Below, piece after piece: positions 45,823 through 54,386 of a DNA stretch of 64,000 nucleotides (within the stretch, counting starts at the first letter, position 1; every line of letters starts with the position of its first letter). The position numbers were made by a program, and so were the translations under genes. The DNA comes from Streptomyces atroolivaceus (GTDB lineage: Bacteria > Actinomycetota > Actinomycetes > Streptomycetales > Streptomycetaceae). The stretch lies in contig NZ_JNXG01000017.1 of NCBI RefSeq assembly GCF_000717025.1, positions 310,001-374,000 on the forward strand, given 5' to 3'. The notes beneath the pieces are model-generated. The model did not search any database and had not been told where the DNA came from. It was given only the letters and a program-made list of their open reading frames with translations.

Positions 45823-46583
45823 GCGCCGGCGCCCTCCCACTTCTGCTGCAGGTGGTTCATGTTCCCGATCCACTGGTCGGGGTCCTTGGCGCGGGCGCGG
45901 TAGTAACCGGCCACCTCGGGGTGCGGCAGCACCAGGAAGCGGTCCTGCTCCATGGCGTCGAACAGGGCGTCGGCGACGGCCTCCGGCTCGATCGCGGTGG
46001 GCGCGAGCACGAGGTCGCCCGCGGATCCGGCAGCCGTGAGCATGTCCGTGCGTACGCCCTGGGGGCAGATCGTGTGGACCTTGACGCCCCGGTGCCGGTA
46101 GGTCAGCGACAGCCATTCGGCGAAGGCGACGGCACCGTGCTTGGTCACGCTGTACGGGGCGGCGCCGATCATCGTCAGCAGGCCCGCCGCCGACGCGGTG
46201 GACACGAAGCGGCCGCTGCCGCGCTCCAGCCAGTCCGGGAGCAGCGCCTTGGCCGCGCGGACGTGCGCCATCACGTTGACGTCCCAGGCCCGGGCCCAGA
46301 CGTCCTCCTCGGCGAAGGCGTCGCCGCCCGAGGCGAGGCCGGCGTTGGCGCAGTAGACGTCCACCGTGCCGTCGAGCGCGTCGCGCGCGGCGTCCACGAT
46401 GCCGGAGGCGTCGCCTGCCACCACGGTGCCGCCGATCTCCTCGGCGAGCGCCTTGATCCGGTCGGCATCGAGGTCGTTGACGACGACCCGCGCGCCCTCC
46501 GCGGCGAATCTGCGGGCAAGGGCGGCCCCGATGCCGCCTCCGGCTCCCGTCACCACTACGCCAGCGCCCTGCACCGTACTCAT
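45819..46583 (-). CDS. Short-chain dehydrogenase (module A)
   Basis: This 254-residue Rossmann oxidoreductase has TGAGGGIG near residue 12, NAG near residue 83 and the catalytic YSVTK near residue 148 with a preceding Ser. It heads an operon with an acyl-CoA ligase and a TetR regulator, so a fatty-acid or hydroxyacyl substrate is plausible. Operator A2 lies 32 bases upstream, and GAGAGG precedes the ATG. Confidence 0.9.
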   Translation of the reverse strand: MSTVQGAGVVVTGAGGGIGAALARRFAAEGARVVVNDLDADRIKALAEEIGGTVVAGDASGIVDAARDALDGTVDVYCANAGLASGGDAFAEEDVWARAWDVNVMAHVRAAKALLPDWLERGSGRFVSTASAAGLLTMIGAAPYSVTKHGAVAFAEWLSLTYRHRGVKVHTICPQGVRTDMLTAAGSAGDLVLAPTAIEPEAVADALFDAMEQDRFLVLPHPEVAGYYRARAKDPDQWIGNMNHLQQKWEGAGA

Positions 46584-46615
46584 CGGTCCCGCCTCTCTCA
46601 GCCGTCTTCCCCGGC

Positions 46616-46635
46616 AGACTAACCAGTCGGTATGT
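46616..46635 (-). promoter_or_regulatory. TetR-type operator A2, upstream of the SDR/ligase/TetR operon
   Basis: On the minus strand the site reads ACATACCGACTGGTTAGTC, sharing its first 14 bases exactly with operator A1 at 38771-38784. It fits autoregulation of the operon by its own TetR protein. Confidence 0.72.
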
Positions 46636-46723
46636 GATCGGGGAAGGGGTTCGGGGCAGGACTGGGAATCTGCCCAGTCGTGGCCGTTCCGTGTGGCCCG
46701 CACCCGCGCTAGCGTGCGTGGCC

Positions 46724-46759
46724 ATGACAGTCGACGCGATCACGGAGGTAGCCCGATGA
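46724..46759 (+). CDS. Possible 11-residue leader peptide ahead of the DUF1343 gene
   Basis: An ATG at 46724 opens the short frame MTVDAITEVAR, whose TGA overlaps the ATG of the DUF1343 gene (ATGA). TAGCGT ends eight bases before the leader ATG, so the leader could start a nearly leaderless message and couple translation of the main gene. Whether it is translated is not known. Confidence 0.35.
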   Translation: MTVDAITEVAR

Positions 46760-48024
46760 CCCTGTCCAGGCGTGGATTGCTGGCTGTCGGCGGAGCGGTG
46801 GGAGCCCTCGCGACGACCGCCGCCGGACCGGGGACGGCCCTGGCCGCCGGCCGGGAGCACGGGACCGGGCGGGCCGGCGTCCGCACCGGTTTCGAGCGGC
46901 TGGCCGCCGACGGGTACCGGCTGCTGGCCGGGCAGAAGGTGGGTGTCGTCACCAACCCGACGGGGATCACGGCCGACGTACGGCACATCGTCGACGTGAT
47001 GCACCCCGACGACCGGGTGAACCTGACCGCCGTCTTCGGCCCCGAGCACGGCTTCCGGGGGACCGCGCAGGCGGGCGGCTCGGAGGGGCGGTACGAGGAC
47101 CCCGCCACCGGCCTTCCGGTCTACGACACGTACCTGAAGAGCGGGCAGCCGCTGGCCGACGTCTTCACGGCGTCGGGCGTCGACACGGTGGTCTTCGACA
47201 TCCAGGACGCGGGCGCCCGGTTCTACACGTACATCTGGACCCTGTACGACTGCATGGAGGCGGCCGCGCTCGCCGGCAAGCGGCTCGTCGTCCTGGACCG
47301 GCCGAATCCGGTCACCGGGAGGGCGGCACTGGGGCCCGTGCTCGACCCGGCGTTCGCGACCTTCGTGGGACGCAGGGAGATCGCGCAGGCGCACGGGATG
47401 ACGGTGGCGGAGCTCGCGCTGCTCTTCAACTCCGAGTTCCTGGCGGCCGGGCCGGTGGAGCTGGACGTCGTGAAGATGTCCGGGTGGCGCCGCAAGGACT
47501 TCTTCGACGTGACGGGCCTTCCGTGGGTGCCGCCGAGCCCCAACATGCCGACGCCGGAGACCGCGGTGGTCTACTCCGGGACGTGCCTGTTCGAGGGGAC
47601 GAACCTCTCCGAGGGCCGGGGGACGACACGGCCGTTCGAGCTGCTGGGAGCGGAGGGGATCGACCACCGCTGGGCGGCCGCCGCGAACGGTCTGGAGCTG
47701 CCCGGGGTCGCCTTCCGTGAGGCGTACTTCGCGCCGACGTTCTCCAAGTTCCAGGGGAGGACGGTGGGCGGGGTGCAGGTGCACGTCCAGGACCGGGACG
47801 CCTTCGACCCCGTACGCACCGGCATCGCGCTGCTGGTCACGGCGAAGCGGACGTGGAGCGGGTTCGCGTGGCGGCCCGACAACTGGATCGACAAGCTCAC
47901 GGGTAACACCCGGGTCCGCACGATGATCGACGCCGGGGCGGACACGGACGAGGTGGCTGGTGCCTGGGCGGCCGACCTCGCCGCCTTCCGGAAGGTGCGG
48001 CGGGAGTACCTGCTGTACCGGTGA
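46756..48024 (+). CDS. Tat-exported DUF1343 protein, NamZ-like exo-beta-N-acetylmuramidase family
   Basis: This 422-residue protein has a twin-arginine signal (SRRGLLAVGGAV) and the DUF1343 domain. Conserved elements are VGVVTNPTGI, VFGPEHGFRGTAQAG (family catalytic-site Glu), GLPVYDTYL, FDIQDAGARFYTYIWTLY and FEGTNLSEGRGTTRPFE. Characterised members (GH171, NamZ) release N-acetylmuramic acid from peptidoglycan fragments, so wall turnover or recovery is likely. GGAGGT precedes the ATG. Confidence 0.9.
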   Translation: MTLSRRGLLAVGGAVGALATTAAGPGTALAAGREHGTGRAGVRTGFERLAADGYRLLAGQKVGVVTNPTGITADVRHIVDVMHPDDRVNLTAVFGPEHGFRGTAQAGGSEGRYEDPATGLPVYDTYLKSGQPLADVFTASGVDTVVFDIQDAGARFYTYIWTLYDCMEAAALAGKRLVVLDRPNPVTGRAALGPVLDPAFATFVGRREIAQAHGMTVAELALLFNSEFLAAGPVELDVVKMSGWRRKDFFDVTGLPWVPPSPNMPTPETAVVYSGTCLFEGTNLSEGRGTTRPFELLGAEGIDHRWAAAANGLELPGVAFREAYFAPTFSKFQGRTVGGVQVHVQDRDAFDPVRTGIALLVTAKRTWSGFAWRPDNWIDKLTGNTRVRTMIDAGADTDEVAGAWAADLAAFRKVRREYLLYR

Positions 48025-48041
48025 CCGCCGGGACGCCGTGA

Positions 48042-48075
48042 GCCCGTTCCCCGTCCGGCCGGACGGGGAACGGGC
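48042..48075. terminator. Bidirectional hairpin
   Basis: A perfect inverted repeat of 17-base arms without a loop (in practice 15-base-pair arms and a four-base loop) separates the convergent DUF1343 and penicillin acylase genes. Confidence 0.82.
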
Positions 48076-48097
48076 CCGGTCACGTCCTCGCGCGCGT

Positions 48098-50923
48098 TCA
48101 GCGGTGCGAGGGGAACTCCACGACCAGCTGGTAGGTCGGCCGGTTCTGCCAGTGGACCGACTTCTGGGAGATCCCGCCCAGCGGGCGGTGGATGATCGCG
48201 TCGGTGCACCACTGCTCACCGGCCTTGCAGCTGTCGTCACCCGGGTAGACCTCGGCGGCCGGCACCGCCGCCGCCTCCTTCAGGGTGCTGAGCAGCGCGG
48301 ACCGGCAGGCGCTCAGGTCGCCGTCGCCGCAGTACGTCTTCGCCAGCGGCCCCTTGACGGGCTGTCCGAGGACCTGGCGCAGGTCCTTGTCGGCGAAGCC
48401 CCACCAGCCGTACTGGAAGGCGCTGCCGCTGTGCGCACCGCTCGGCCCGTGGCTGGCGGCCGGGGACTCGTCCGTGGCCAGGCTCGCGGTCAGTGCCGTG
48501 TAGAGGCCGTCACCCAGCCCGGGGCGGAACTCCGCCTCGACCAGCCTCGGCCACCACGCGTCCATGATCCGTACCGCGTCCGCGTGCGTGTACGTGTGCG
48601 ATCCCGGAGCGGTCTCCTTGCGCTGTGCGCCTGCCGCCCGCCAGGAATCCAGCTGCTGCACCACCGCGTCGAGCGCCGGGTCCGTGACCGGCTGGGAGCG
48701 CAGCACCTTCAGGAGCTCCGGCAGCAGCTGCTCGCCCCGGAGGTCGGTGAGGGCCGCCTCCTCCATGGCGCGGGTGAGGGAGGCCCGGGTCACCCCGCCC
48801 TCCTCGACGAGGTCGGACACCCGGTCGTCGAGCAGGTCACCCCGGTGCACCGCGCCGAAGCCGAACGCGGCGGTGGAGTAGTCCTCGGCCTGGCGGTTGT
48901 TCCAGGAGATGTAGTAGTCCTGGCCGCTGGAGTGCGGGTGCTCGGCGAACGGGGTGTAGTCGGTGGTGTTGGCCGCCGGGTCGTACCCCTGCCACTCGTA
49001 CGCCTTCTCGGCCTTGACCGGCAGCGCCGCGTCCACCCCGGCCGCGCGCACGGGGTTCATCCCGCTGTTGTAGTAGGCCGTGGTGCGAGAGTCCGCGTAG
49101 AACCAGTTGAAGGCGTAGTCGATGTGGCTCGCCGCCTGCTGGAAGGAGGCCGCGTCCGTCACGTACGCCGGGTCGTTGAGCAGCTGGAAGCCGATGATCG
49201 AGTCGGCCTCGTGCCGGTAGGTGGTGCGCAGCGAGGTGTAGGCGACGGGCTTGCCGTCCATCGTCGCGCGGTGGGTGACGATGCCGTAGTCCGTGCGCCA
49301 CACCTGCATCCGGTAGGAGCCCTTGGCGGTGGAGTCGGCGACGGTGGGCTTCCAGGCGTTGGTGCGCTCCAGCTTCTCCATGGCCGTGCAGGCGCCGTCG
49401 TTGCGGTAGTGCGTGGAGTCCTTGGTGGGCGCGGAGCCGTCGGGTTCGCAGAGTTCGACGGCGTACGTGTCGGTGATGTCCTGGGCCGCCGAGGTGGCGC
49501 TCCAGGCGTAGTCCTGGCCACGCCCCATCTGGATGTACATGCCGACTCCGGCGAAGGAGACGCCTCGGGCGCTGATGCCGGGGCCCTGGAGTTCCTGGAG
49601 CATCATCAGCTGCGGCGCGAAGTAGCCGGTCTGCGGGCCCATGACGGCGACCGGGTTCCCGCTCGCGGTGTGCTTGCCGGACACCAGGAGGGCGTTGGAC
49701 ATCCCGCGCTTCTGGGCGCCGTCACCGGATCCGGGCAGCGAGCCCTCCGGTATGACCCCGTCGTCGTACATGCCCTGCAGCGGCTCGAGCGCGGCCGGCG
49801 CCTTCACCGGAGCCTTCCTGTTCGTGCCCGCCGAACCGGTGCGGTCGTATATCAGCGGTTCCGGGGTGACGGAGCCCGCGTCGGGAAGGGCGGTACCCCG
49901 GGCCTTGTCGGGCTTGCCGGCGTACGGGAACGAGGTGCCGTCGTGGACGGTGAGGACCGCTTCGGGGTCGTTGCGCTGCCGGAAGGACTCCCAGACCCGG
50001 GTGCCCTCCTCGACGCCGTACTTCTGCTGGGCGGCGAGCAGCGAGAGCGCGGCCTGGACCTCACCCCCTCCTCCCCCGCCGAACTGGCCGCCGACGACCG
50101 AGGCGATCGAGATCAGGTCGGTCAGCTTGAACGGCTGGATCTCGCCGATGTTCGTGATGGAGTCGATCTTCCCGGTGAGGACGTACTCGCCCGGGAAGTA
50201 GCGGCCCTTCTTCGACTTCACCCGGTAGGCGTTGATCCCGTCGACGTAGGCCTGTGCGTCGGCCATCGCCTGCTCGCCGCGTGCACCCTCGGTAGTCCTG
50301 ATGCGTTCGACCTGGGCCTCGAGATCCGCCTCGGTGTACGGGGCCTGCGGCCAGAACTGCTGTTCCAGGCCCTGGTTGGCCAGTGCGCCACCTGCGAAGG
50401 AGGTGAGCTCGCCACGCCCGATGTGGCGGAAGAGGTCCATCAGCCACAGCCGGTCCTGTCCGGCGGCGAAGCCGGCGCCGAACTCGGTGCCGTAGCGGGT
50501 GGTGCCCTTGATGTGAGGGACACCGCTCTTCTTGTCCCGGGTGATCGTGACGTCCTCGCGCGGTTTCGTCACGGACTCCACCTGGTCGGCGGCGACCCCG
50601 AAGGAGGCGTCGTTGAAGAAGTCCGTCAGCTTCTGGTCGGTGAGGCTCGTATGACCCGCGACCAGGCCGTTGTAGCGGTCCAGCTGGTCGTCGCTGTGCG
50701 CGGGGTGCGTACCGAACGCCTTGTTGCCGAGAATCTCGACGAGCGTGGCGTTGCCGTTCGCACCGGGCGGCAGGATGTCCGCGCATTGGTTGTGGCAGTG
50801 GTCGGTGACGGCGACGGGTTCCGGTTCCGCCGCTCCGGCGCCGGGAGCCGAGAGCAGGGACGTGCCGAGAGCGAGAACGGCCGCGACTGTGGCGGCTCCG
50901 AGCGTGCGGGTGCGTGGGGGCAT
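48098..50923 (-). CDS. Secreted penicillin acylase-family N-terminal nucleophile hydrolase
   Basis: This 941-residue exported proenzyme has a signal peptide (to about residue 31). It is predicted to cleave itself to expose a catalytic Ser in QKRGMSNALLVSGKHTASGN (near residue 410), creating small and large subunits. It hydrolyses amide bonds of acylated compounds. Natural substrates in Streptomyces may include acyl-homoserine lactones or capsaicin-like amides, which the sequence cannot distinguish. The linker GGQFGGGGGGEVQ is unusually glycine-rich. It is divergent from the zinc-ribbon gene. Confidence 0.9.
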   Translation of the reverse strand: MPPRTRTLGAATVAAVLALGTSLLSAPGAGAAEPEPVAVTDHCHNQCADILPPGANGNATLVEILGNKAFGTHPAHSDDQLDRYNGLVAGHTSLTDQKLTDFFNDASFGVAADQVESVTKPREDVTITRDKKSGVPHIKGTTRYGTEFGAGFAAGQDRLWLMDLFRHIGRGELTSFAGGALANQGLEQQFWPQAPYTEADLEAQVERIRTTEGARGEQAMADAQAYVDGINAYRVKSKKGRYFPGEYVLTGKIDSITNIGEIQPFKLTDLISIASVVGGQFGGGGGGEVQAALSLLAAQQKYGVEEGTRVWESFRQRNDPEAVLTVHDGTSFPYAGKPDKARGTALPDAGSVTPEPLIYDRTGSAGTNRKAPVKAPAALEPLQGMYDDGVIPEGSLPGSGDGAQKRGMSNALLVSGKHTASGNPVAVMGPQTGYFAPQLMMLQELQGPGISARGVSFAGVGMYIQMGRGQDYAWSATSAAQDITDTYAVELCEPDGSAPTKDSTHYRNDGACTAMEKLERTNAWKPTVADSTAKGSYRMQVWRTDYGIVTHRATMDGKPVAYTSLRTTYRHEADSIIGFQLLNDPAYVTDAASFQQAASHIDYAFNWFYADSRTTAYYNSGMNPVRAAGVDAALPVKAEKAYEWQGYDPAANTTDYTPFAEHPHSSGQDYYISWNNRQAEDYSTAAFGFGAVHRGDLLDDRVSDLVEEGGVTRASLTRAMEEAALTDLRGEQLLPELLKVLRSQPVTDPALDAVVQQLDSWRAAGAQRKETAPGSHTYTHADAVRIMDAWWPRLVEAEFRPGLGDGLYTALTASLATDESPAASHGPSGAHSGSAFQYGWWGFADKDLRQVLGQPVKGPLAKTYCGDGDLSACRSALLSTLKEAAAVPAAEVYPGDDSCKAGEQWCTDAIIHRPLGGISQKSVHWQNRPTYQLVVEFPSHR

Positions 50924-51144
50924 GCGTGCTCCTCCGGGTGGCCGATGGGCCGGAGGTTACTTGCGGTACCCCCCGCCGGTAAGGTGAACATCAGTCACTT
51001 TTTCTGAATCACCACACGCCTGCACGTGACCTCACGTGGACCGTCTCGATCCGTGGACGCTTTTCGCCTTTCGATGGAGCCGAATCGGGCACTCGTACGT
51101 CCATCCCTTGACGCCGAAGTACGAGTGACGGAGGTGGCAGTGCA

Positions 51145-51759
51145 ATGGCCGGTTTCCGGAGTCTTGCGAGACAGGTCCGCGATCCGCGGGGCGATCTGGC
51201 TCTGCGGCGGTACTCGCTGCGCAAGTGCCTGGAACGATTCGCCCCCTATGGTCACCGGGCGACCTGGGATCATCTGTGCGCCCGGCACGGGATCGAGCCC
51301 GAGGACAGGGCCCCCGAACCGGTGCGCCTGATGCGCGCGCTGGAGGAACTGGAGGAGGCGCGGGCCGTGTGGCTCGCGTACGAGGCGGGCTTCGCCGAAC
51401 GGCGGCGCCGCGAGAAACACGACGGGCTGCGGCGGCCCGGCGCATTCGACGACTGGCACCGGCGGACCTGGGGCGGCTACGGGATCGCCCACTGCGAGGA
51501 TCCGGAGGTCCACCCCGGCGCACCCCTGGCCGAGGTCCTGGGGCGGCTGATCGCGGCCCTGGGCACGAAACCCGGCGCCGCCTGCCCGGTGTGCGCGGGG
51601 ACCGGGATCATCTGGCGGCAGGACCTGGACCGCGAACCGTGGTCCGGTCCGGTCTGCACGGCGTGCGGCATCGTGGTCCCCCGGCCCGTCCTGACGGCGG
51701 GCGCGCTGGCCAGGGCCAGGGGAGCACGGACGAGGGACCTGACGGCGTCGGCCGCCTGA
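51145..51759 (+). CDS. Hypothetical protein with a C-terminal zinc ribbon
   Basis: This 204-residue soluble protein has a basic N-terminus and a charged helical middle (EELEEARAVWLAYEAGFAERRRREK). A zinc-ribbon-like module, CPVCAGTGIIW...CTAC, lies near residues 150-175. No enzymatic motif is recognised. It is probably a nucleic-acid or protein-binding factor. GGAGG lies 10 bases before the ATG. The 221-base spacer shared with the divergent penicillin acylase gene shows possible boxes TTACCG and TAACCT on the minus strand, of low certainty. Confidence 0.68.
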   Translation: MAGFRSLARQVRDPRGDLALRRYSLRKCLERFAPYGHRATWDHLCARHGIEPEDRAPEPVRLMRALEELEEARAVWLAYEAGFAERRRREKHDGLRRPGAFDDWHRRTWGGYGIAHCEDPEVHPGAPLAEVLGRLIAALGTKPGAACPVCAGTGIIWRQDLDREPWSGPVCTACGIVVPRPVLTAGALARARGARTRDLTASAA

Positions 51760-51801
51760 GGCGGACGTGACATCTGGGGACCCGCCGGAGCGGGAGCGCG
51801 T

Positions 51802-52275
51802 TCAGGAACGCCTGGCCGCGCCCCGCTCGGGCATGAGCCGCGAACCGGCCATCCGGTCACCGATGACGTCGTCAGGGTTGGACAGCACGCAGGTCTCCAG
51901 CGACAGGCAGCCGCAGCCGATGCAGTCGGTGAGATGGTCACGCAGCCGTCCCAGCTGCTTGATCCGCTCGTCGAGTTCCGAGCGCCACGCCCGGGAGAGC
52001 CGGGCCCAGTCCTCGTGGGTCGGCGTGCGCTCCTCCGGCAGCTCGGCGAGCGCGTCCCGGATCGTGGCGAGCGGGATACCCACGCGCTGGGCGGCGCGTA
52101 CGAACGCGACCCGGCGCAGCGCGTCCCTGGTGTAGCGGCGCTGATTGCCACTCGTGCGACTGCTGCTGATCAGGCCCTTGGACTCGTAGAAGTGCAGGGC
52201 GGACACCGCGGCGCCGCTACGGGCGGAGAGCTGGCCGACGGTGAGTTCTTGGCATGACTGCGGGATCTGTGGCAC
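51802..52275 (-). CDS. soxR: Redox-sensitive MerR-family regulator
   Basis: SoxR senses redox-active molecules through a [2Fe-2S] cluster. The 157-residue protein has a MerR winged helix (ELTVGQLSARSGAAVSALHFYESKGL) and the cluster motif CIGCGCLSLETC near residues 118-129. In Streptomyces SoxR responds to pigments such as actinorhodin rather than general superoxide, and its S. coelicolor counterpart is SCO1697. The start is GTG at 52275. There is no separated ribosome site, and TAGGGT ends seven bases upstream, which fits a leaderless message. Longer open frames upstream are artefacts. Confidence 0.94.
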   Translation of the reverse strand: MPQIPQSCQELTVGQLSARSGAAVSALHFYESKGLISSSRTSGNQRRYTRDALRRVAFVRAAQRVGIPLATIRDALAELPEERTPTHEDWARLSRAWRSELDERIKQLGRLRDHLTDCIGCGCLSLETCVLSNPDDVIGDRMAGSRLMPERGAARRS

Positions 52276-52367
52276 TCCTCGAACCCTAATGGGCGCACCT
52301 CCGCCTCCGCCCCCGCTTCGAAAACCCGGCCGGTCCGTCGTTGACAGGGAGGCGCGCCCCAACCATG

Positions 52368-52384
52368 CTGAGCAAGCGCTTAGA
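52368..52384 (+). promoter_or_regulatory. TetR-type operator B1, upstream of the MaoC gene
   Basis: CTGAGCAAGCGCTTAGA contains the palindrome AAGCGCTT. All 17 bases are identical to operator B2 at 53675-53691. It lies 48 bases before the MaoC start, in the range for a promoter-overlapping operator. Confidence 0.78.
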
Positions 52385-52432
52385 CACCGCCCGGGGAGGG
52401 CGACCGACAGCCGGAAGGCAGGGACCAGGAAC

Positions 52433-52894
52433 ATGGCAGAGCCGAAGATCTTCACGTCCGCGCAGGAGCTGCGGGACGCCGTGGGCGAGGAGCTCGGGCA
52501 CAGCGACTGGCTGGAGGTCGACCAGAAGAGGATCGACCTGTTCGCCGAGGCCACGGGCGACCACCAGTGGATCCATGTGGACCCGGAGCGCTCGGCGACC
52601 GGCCCCTTCGGGACGACGATCGCGCACGGCTACCTCACGCTGTCGCTGCTGCCGGTGCTCGTGCCGCAGATCCTGCGGGTCGAGGGCGCCAAGATGGGCA
52701 TCAACTACGGCACCAACAAGGTCCGCTTCCCCTCGACCGTCCCGGTGGGCTCACGGCTGCGTGCCACCGCCGTGCTCAAGAGCGTCGAGGAGGCGGGCGG
52801 CGGCGTACAGGTGACCGCCCTCGTCACGGTCGAGCGCGAGGGCGGCGACAAGCCGGCCTGCGTCGCCGAGTCGGTGTCGCGCTACTACTTCTGA
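52433..52894 (+). CDS. MaoC-type enoyl-CoA hydratase/dehydratase
   Basis: This 153-residue hot-dog-fold hydratase has the hydratase-2 motif ATGDHQWIHVDPERS followed by FGTTIAHGYLTLSLLP (Asp/His catalytic pair). It hydrates trans-2-enoyl-CoA or dehydrates hydroxyacyl-CoA in fatty-acid turnover. AGGA precedes the ATG. The exact match of its operator to that of the TetR gene 1.3 kb away suggests that regulator controls it. Confidence 0.9.
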   Translation: MAEPKIFTSAQELRDAVGEELGHSDWLEVDQKRIDLFAEATGDHQWIHVDPERSATGPFGTTIAHGYLTLSLLPVLVPQILRVEGAKMGINYGTNKVRFPSTVPVGSRLRATAVLKSVEEAGGGVQVTALVTVEREGGDKPACVAESVSRYYF

Positions 52895-53003
52895 GCCGCG
52901 CCGCGGCTTCCGGTCGGTGCGGAGTCCGCCGGGCCCTGCGCACGCCGCGTCCGCCCGGTCCCGTCCGGGGGGCGTGGCCCGCTCGCCGCCGCGGGCGCGG
53001 TCG

Positions 53004-53627
53004 TCACTTCCGGGCGCCCACCATGCGCAGGACGAGGTCGGCGTAGAGGGTGCCGACCTCCTCCGGCGTCCGGCTGCCCTGTGCGTTGAACCAGCGCGCC
53101 ACGTCGATGCAGAGGGACAGCACGGCGAGCGTGGTGCCCGGAACGTCCGGGACGTCGAACTCACCCGCCCGGACACCGTCGCCGATGATCCGGCGCACCA
53201 CGGCGTCGGTCCGCCTCCGCAGGGCGACGATCTCCACGCGGTGCTCGTCGCCGAGGGCCTCCAGCTCGTACTGCACGACCCGGGCCGTGGTGTGCCGCTC
53301 GGCGTGCCAGCTGACGAAGGACCGGACCGCGTCGGCGAGCCGCTCGGCCGCCGTGCCGTCCCTGCCGGCCGCCGTCTCCAGGAGGAGCAGGGCCCGGTCG
53401 TGGCCGATCCTGCTGATCCTGTGGAGCAGCTCTTCCTTCGTCTTGTAGTGGATGTAGAGCGCGGCCGGGCTCATACCGGCCCGTCCGGCGATGTCCCGGG
53501 TGGTGGTCGCGTGGTAGCCGCGCTCGGCGAAGGCCTCGACGGCCGCGACGAGCAGCCGCCTCGCCGCCTCGGGCGTGACCTCACCCCACGGCGTGCTGTC
53601 GCCGTCGGTCTCCTCCGCCGTGCTCAT
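53004..53627 (-). CDS. TetR-family regulator (module B)
   Basis: This 207-residue TetR protein has a helix-turn-helix with AFAERGYHATTTRDIAGRAGMSPAALYIHYKTKEELL at about residues 30-65. A helical domain follows, with AERHTTARVVQYELEALGDEH. Operator B2 lies 48 bases before its start and is identical to B1 at the MaoC gene, so autoregulation and MaoC control are likely. The ATG at 53627 is preferred over the in-frame GTG at 53633. Confidence 0.9.
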   Translation of the reverse strand: MSTAEETDGDSTPWGEVTPEAARRLLVAAVEAFAERGYHATTTRDIAGRAGMSPAALYIHYKTKEELLHRISRIGHDRALLLLETAAGRDGTAAERLADAVRSFVSWHAERHTTARVVQYELEALGDEHRVEIVALRRRTDAVVRRIIGDGVRAGEFDVPDVPGTTLAVLSLCIDVARWFNAQGSRTPEEVGTLYADLVLRMVGARK

Positions 53628-53674
53628 CGCCACGTGCCCCTTTCCGCTGGCAGGACGAACACCATACCGCGAAC

Positions 53675-53691
53675 CTGAGCAAGCGCTTAGA
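53675..53691 (-). promoter_or_regulatory. TetR-type operator B2, upstream of its own TetR gene
   Basis: CTGAGCAAGCGCTTAGA is identical over 17 bases to operator B1 at 52368-52384. It sits between the YiaA-like gene stop and the TetR start, so the regulator gene probably has its own promoter. Confidence 0.78.
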
Positions 53692-53711
53692 GCGCTCGGG
53701 AGGTGAGATCG

Positions 53712-54002
53712 TCAGAGCTTCTGGAAGGGATCGTGCTCGGCGAGGATCTTCTCCAGCCTGGCCTGGTCCACCCGGCTGACGATCTGCCCCGCCTCCTGCC
53801 GGTCCCTGATGACCTTGGCGAGGGTGAAGCAGGAGGTGACGAGATAGAGGACGCCGATGGCGAGGAAGGCCCGCACCCAGGCGTCGGCGTCGAGGAAGAA
53901 GATGCCGAGGGCCACCGCGCCCATCGCCACCCCGAAGGAGAGGACGGCCTGTCCGTAGAAGGCGGCGGTGTTCTGCTGCTTGACCGATGTTGTCTCACTC
54001 AT
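53712..54002 (-). CDS. YiaA/YiaB-family small membrane protein
   Basis: This 96-residue protein has two hydrophobic helices (AVLSFGVAMGAVALGIFFL and WVRAFLAIGVLYLVTSCFTLAKV) flanked by a basic, charged C-terminal tail (RDRQEAGQIVSRVDQ). It matches the YiaA/YiaB inner-membrane family. The function is unknown. An open frame in the upstream spacer reaches its start but shows no family resemblance. Confidence 0.83.
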   Translation of the reverse strand: MSETTSVKQQNTAAFYGQAVLSFGVAMGAVALGIFFLDADAWVRAFLAIGVLYLVTSCFTLAKVIRDRQEAGQIVSRVDQARLEKILAEHDPFQKL

Positions 54003-54386
54003 GTCGCACAGCATCCGGCGCGGTCGCGTACGCCGGTATCCGTCGGCGTACTCACCCGGTACTCAGACGGCGGTGCGGTCAGGGCACGGGACACAGCGGC
54101 GCGTCCGCCGAACTCCAGTGCGGCGCCGTCGAAGAACTCCCCGGCCTCCTCCGCCGCCAGGGGTCCCCGGCGGGTGCCGGCGGGGACCTCGCCCGAGTCG
54201 TCGCGCCCGGGACCGAACCCCCATGCCGGCCCGCCGGCCGCGAGCGCCAGGACGGGCGCTCCCGCGGTTGCCTTGCTCCCTCGACGCCCCCGTGGCCTCT
54301 CCCCCGCCGTGCCGGCCGAGGACGCCATCGGAGCGGGAACGCTCCGGTGCCGCCTCCCCCGGCGGGCGGAGTCCGCCGGGAGGGTG
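54003..54386. other. 384-base spacer with two hairpins near the acyl-CoA dehydrogenase stop
   Basis: CGGAGCG/CGCTCCG with a GGAA loop lies at 54329-54346, and CCCGGCGG/CCGCCGGG with a seven-base loop at 54358-54380. The second ends six bases from the acyl-CoA dehydrogenase stop and is its likely terminator. An open frame at 53999-54328 (minus) has no start signal or family match, so it is not called as a gene. The spacer must also hold the promoter of the YiaA-like gene. Confidence 0.55.

Noticed and set aside
44155..48240. A 1361-codon open frame on the minus strand
   Set aside because: Only the last 556 codons read as a protein (acyl-CoA ligase). The rest runs through the SDR, spacer and DUF1343 genes in another frame and reflects very high G+C at third positions.
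47960..51007. A 1015-codon plus-strand open frame opposite the penicillin acylase gene
   Set aside because: It is antisense to a gene with an intact signal peptide and catalytic motif. The predicted protein has no recognisable domain.
53999..54328. A 109-codon minus-strand frame upstream of the YiaA-like gene
   Set aside because: It has no start signal and no family resemblance, and it covers a spacer that contains hairpins.
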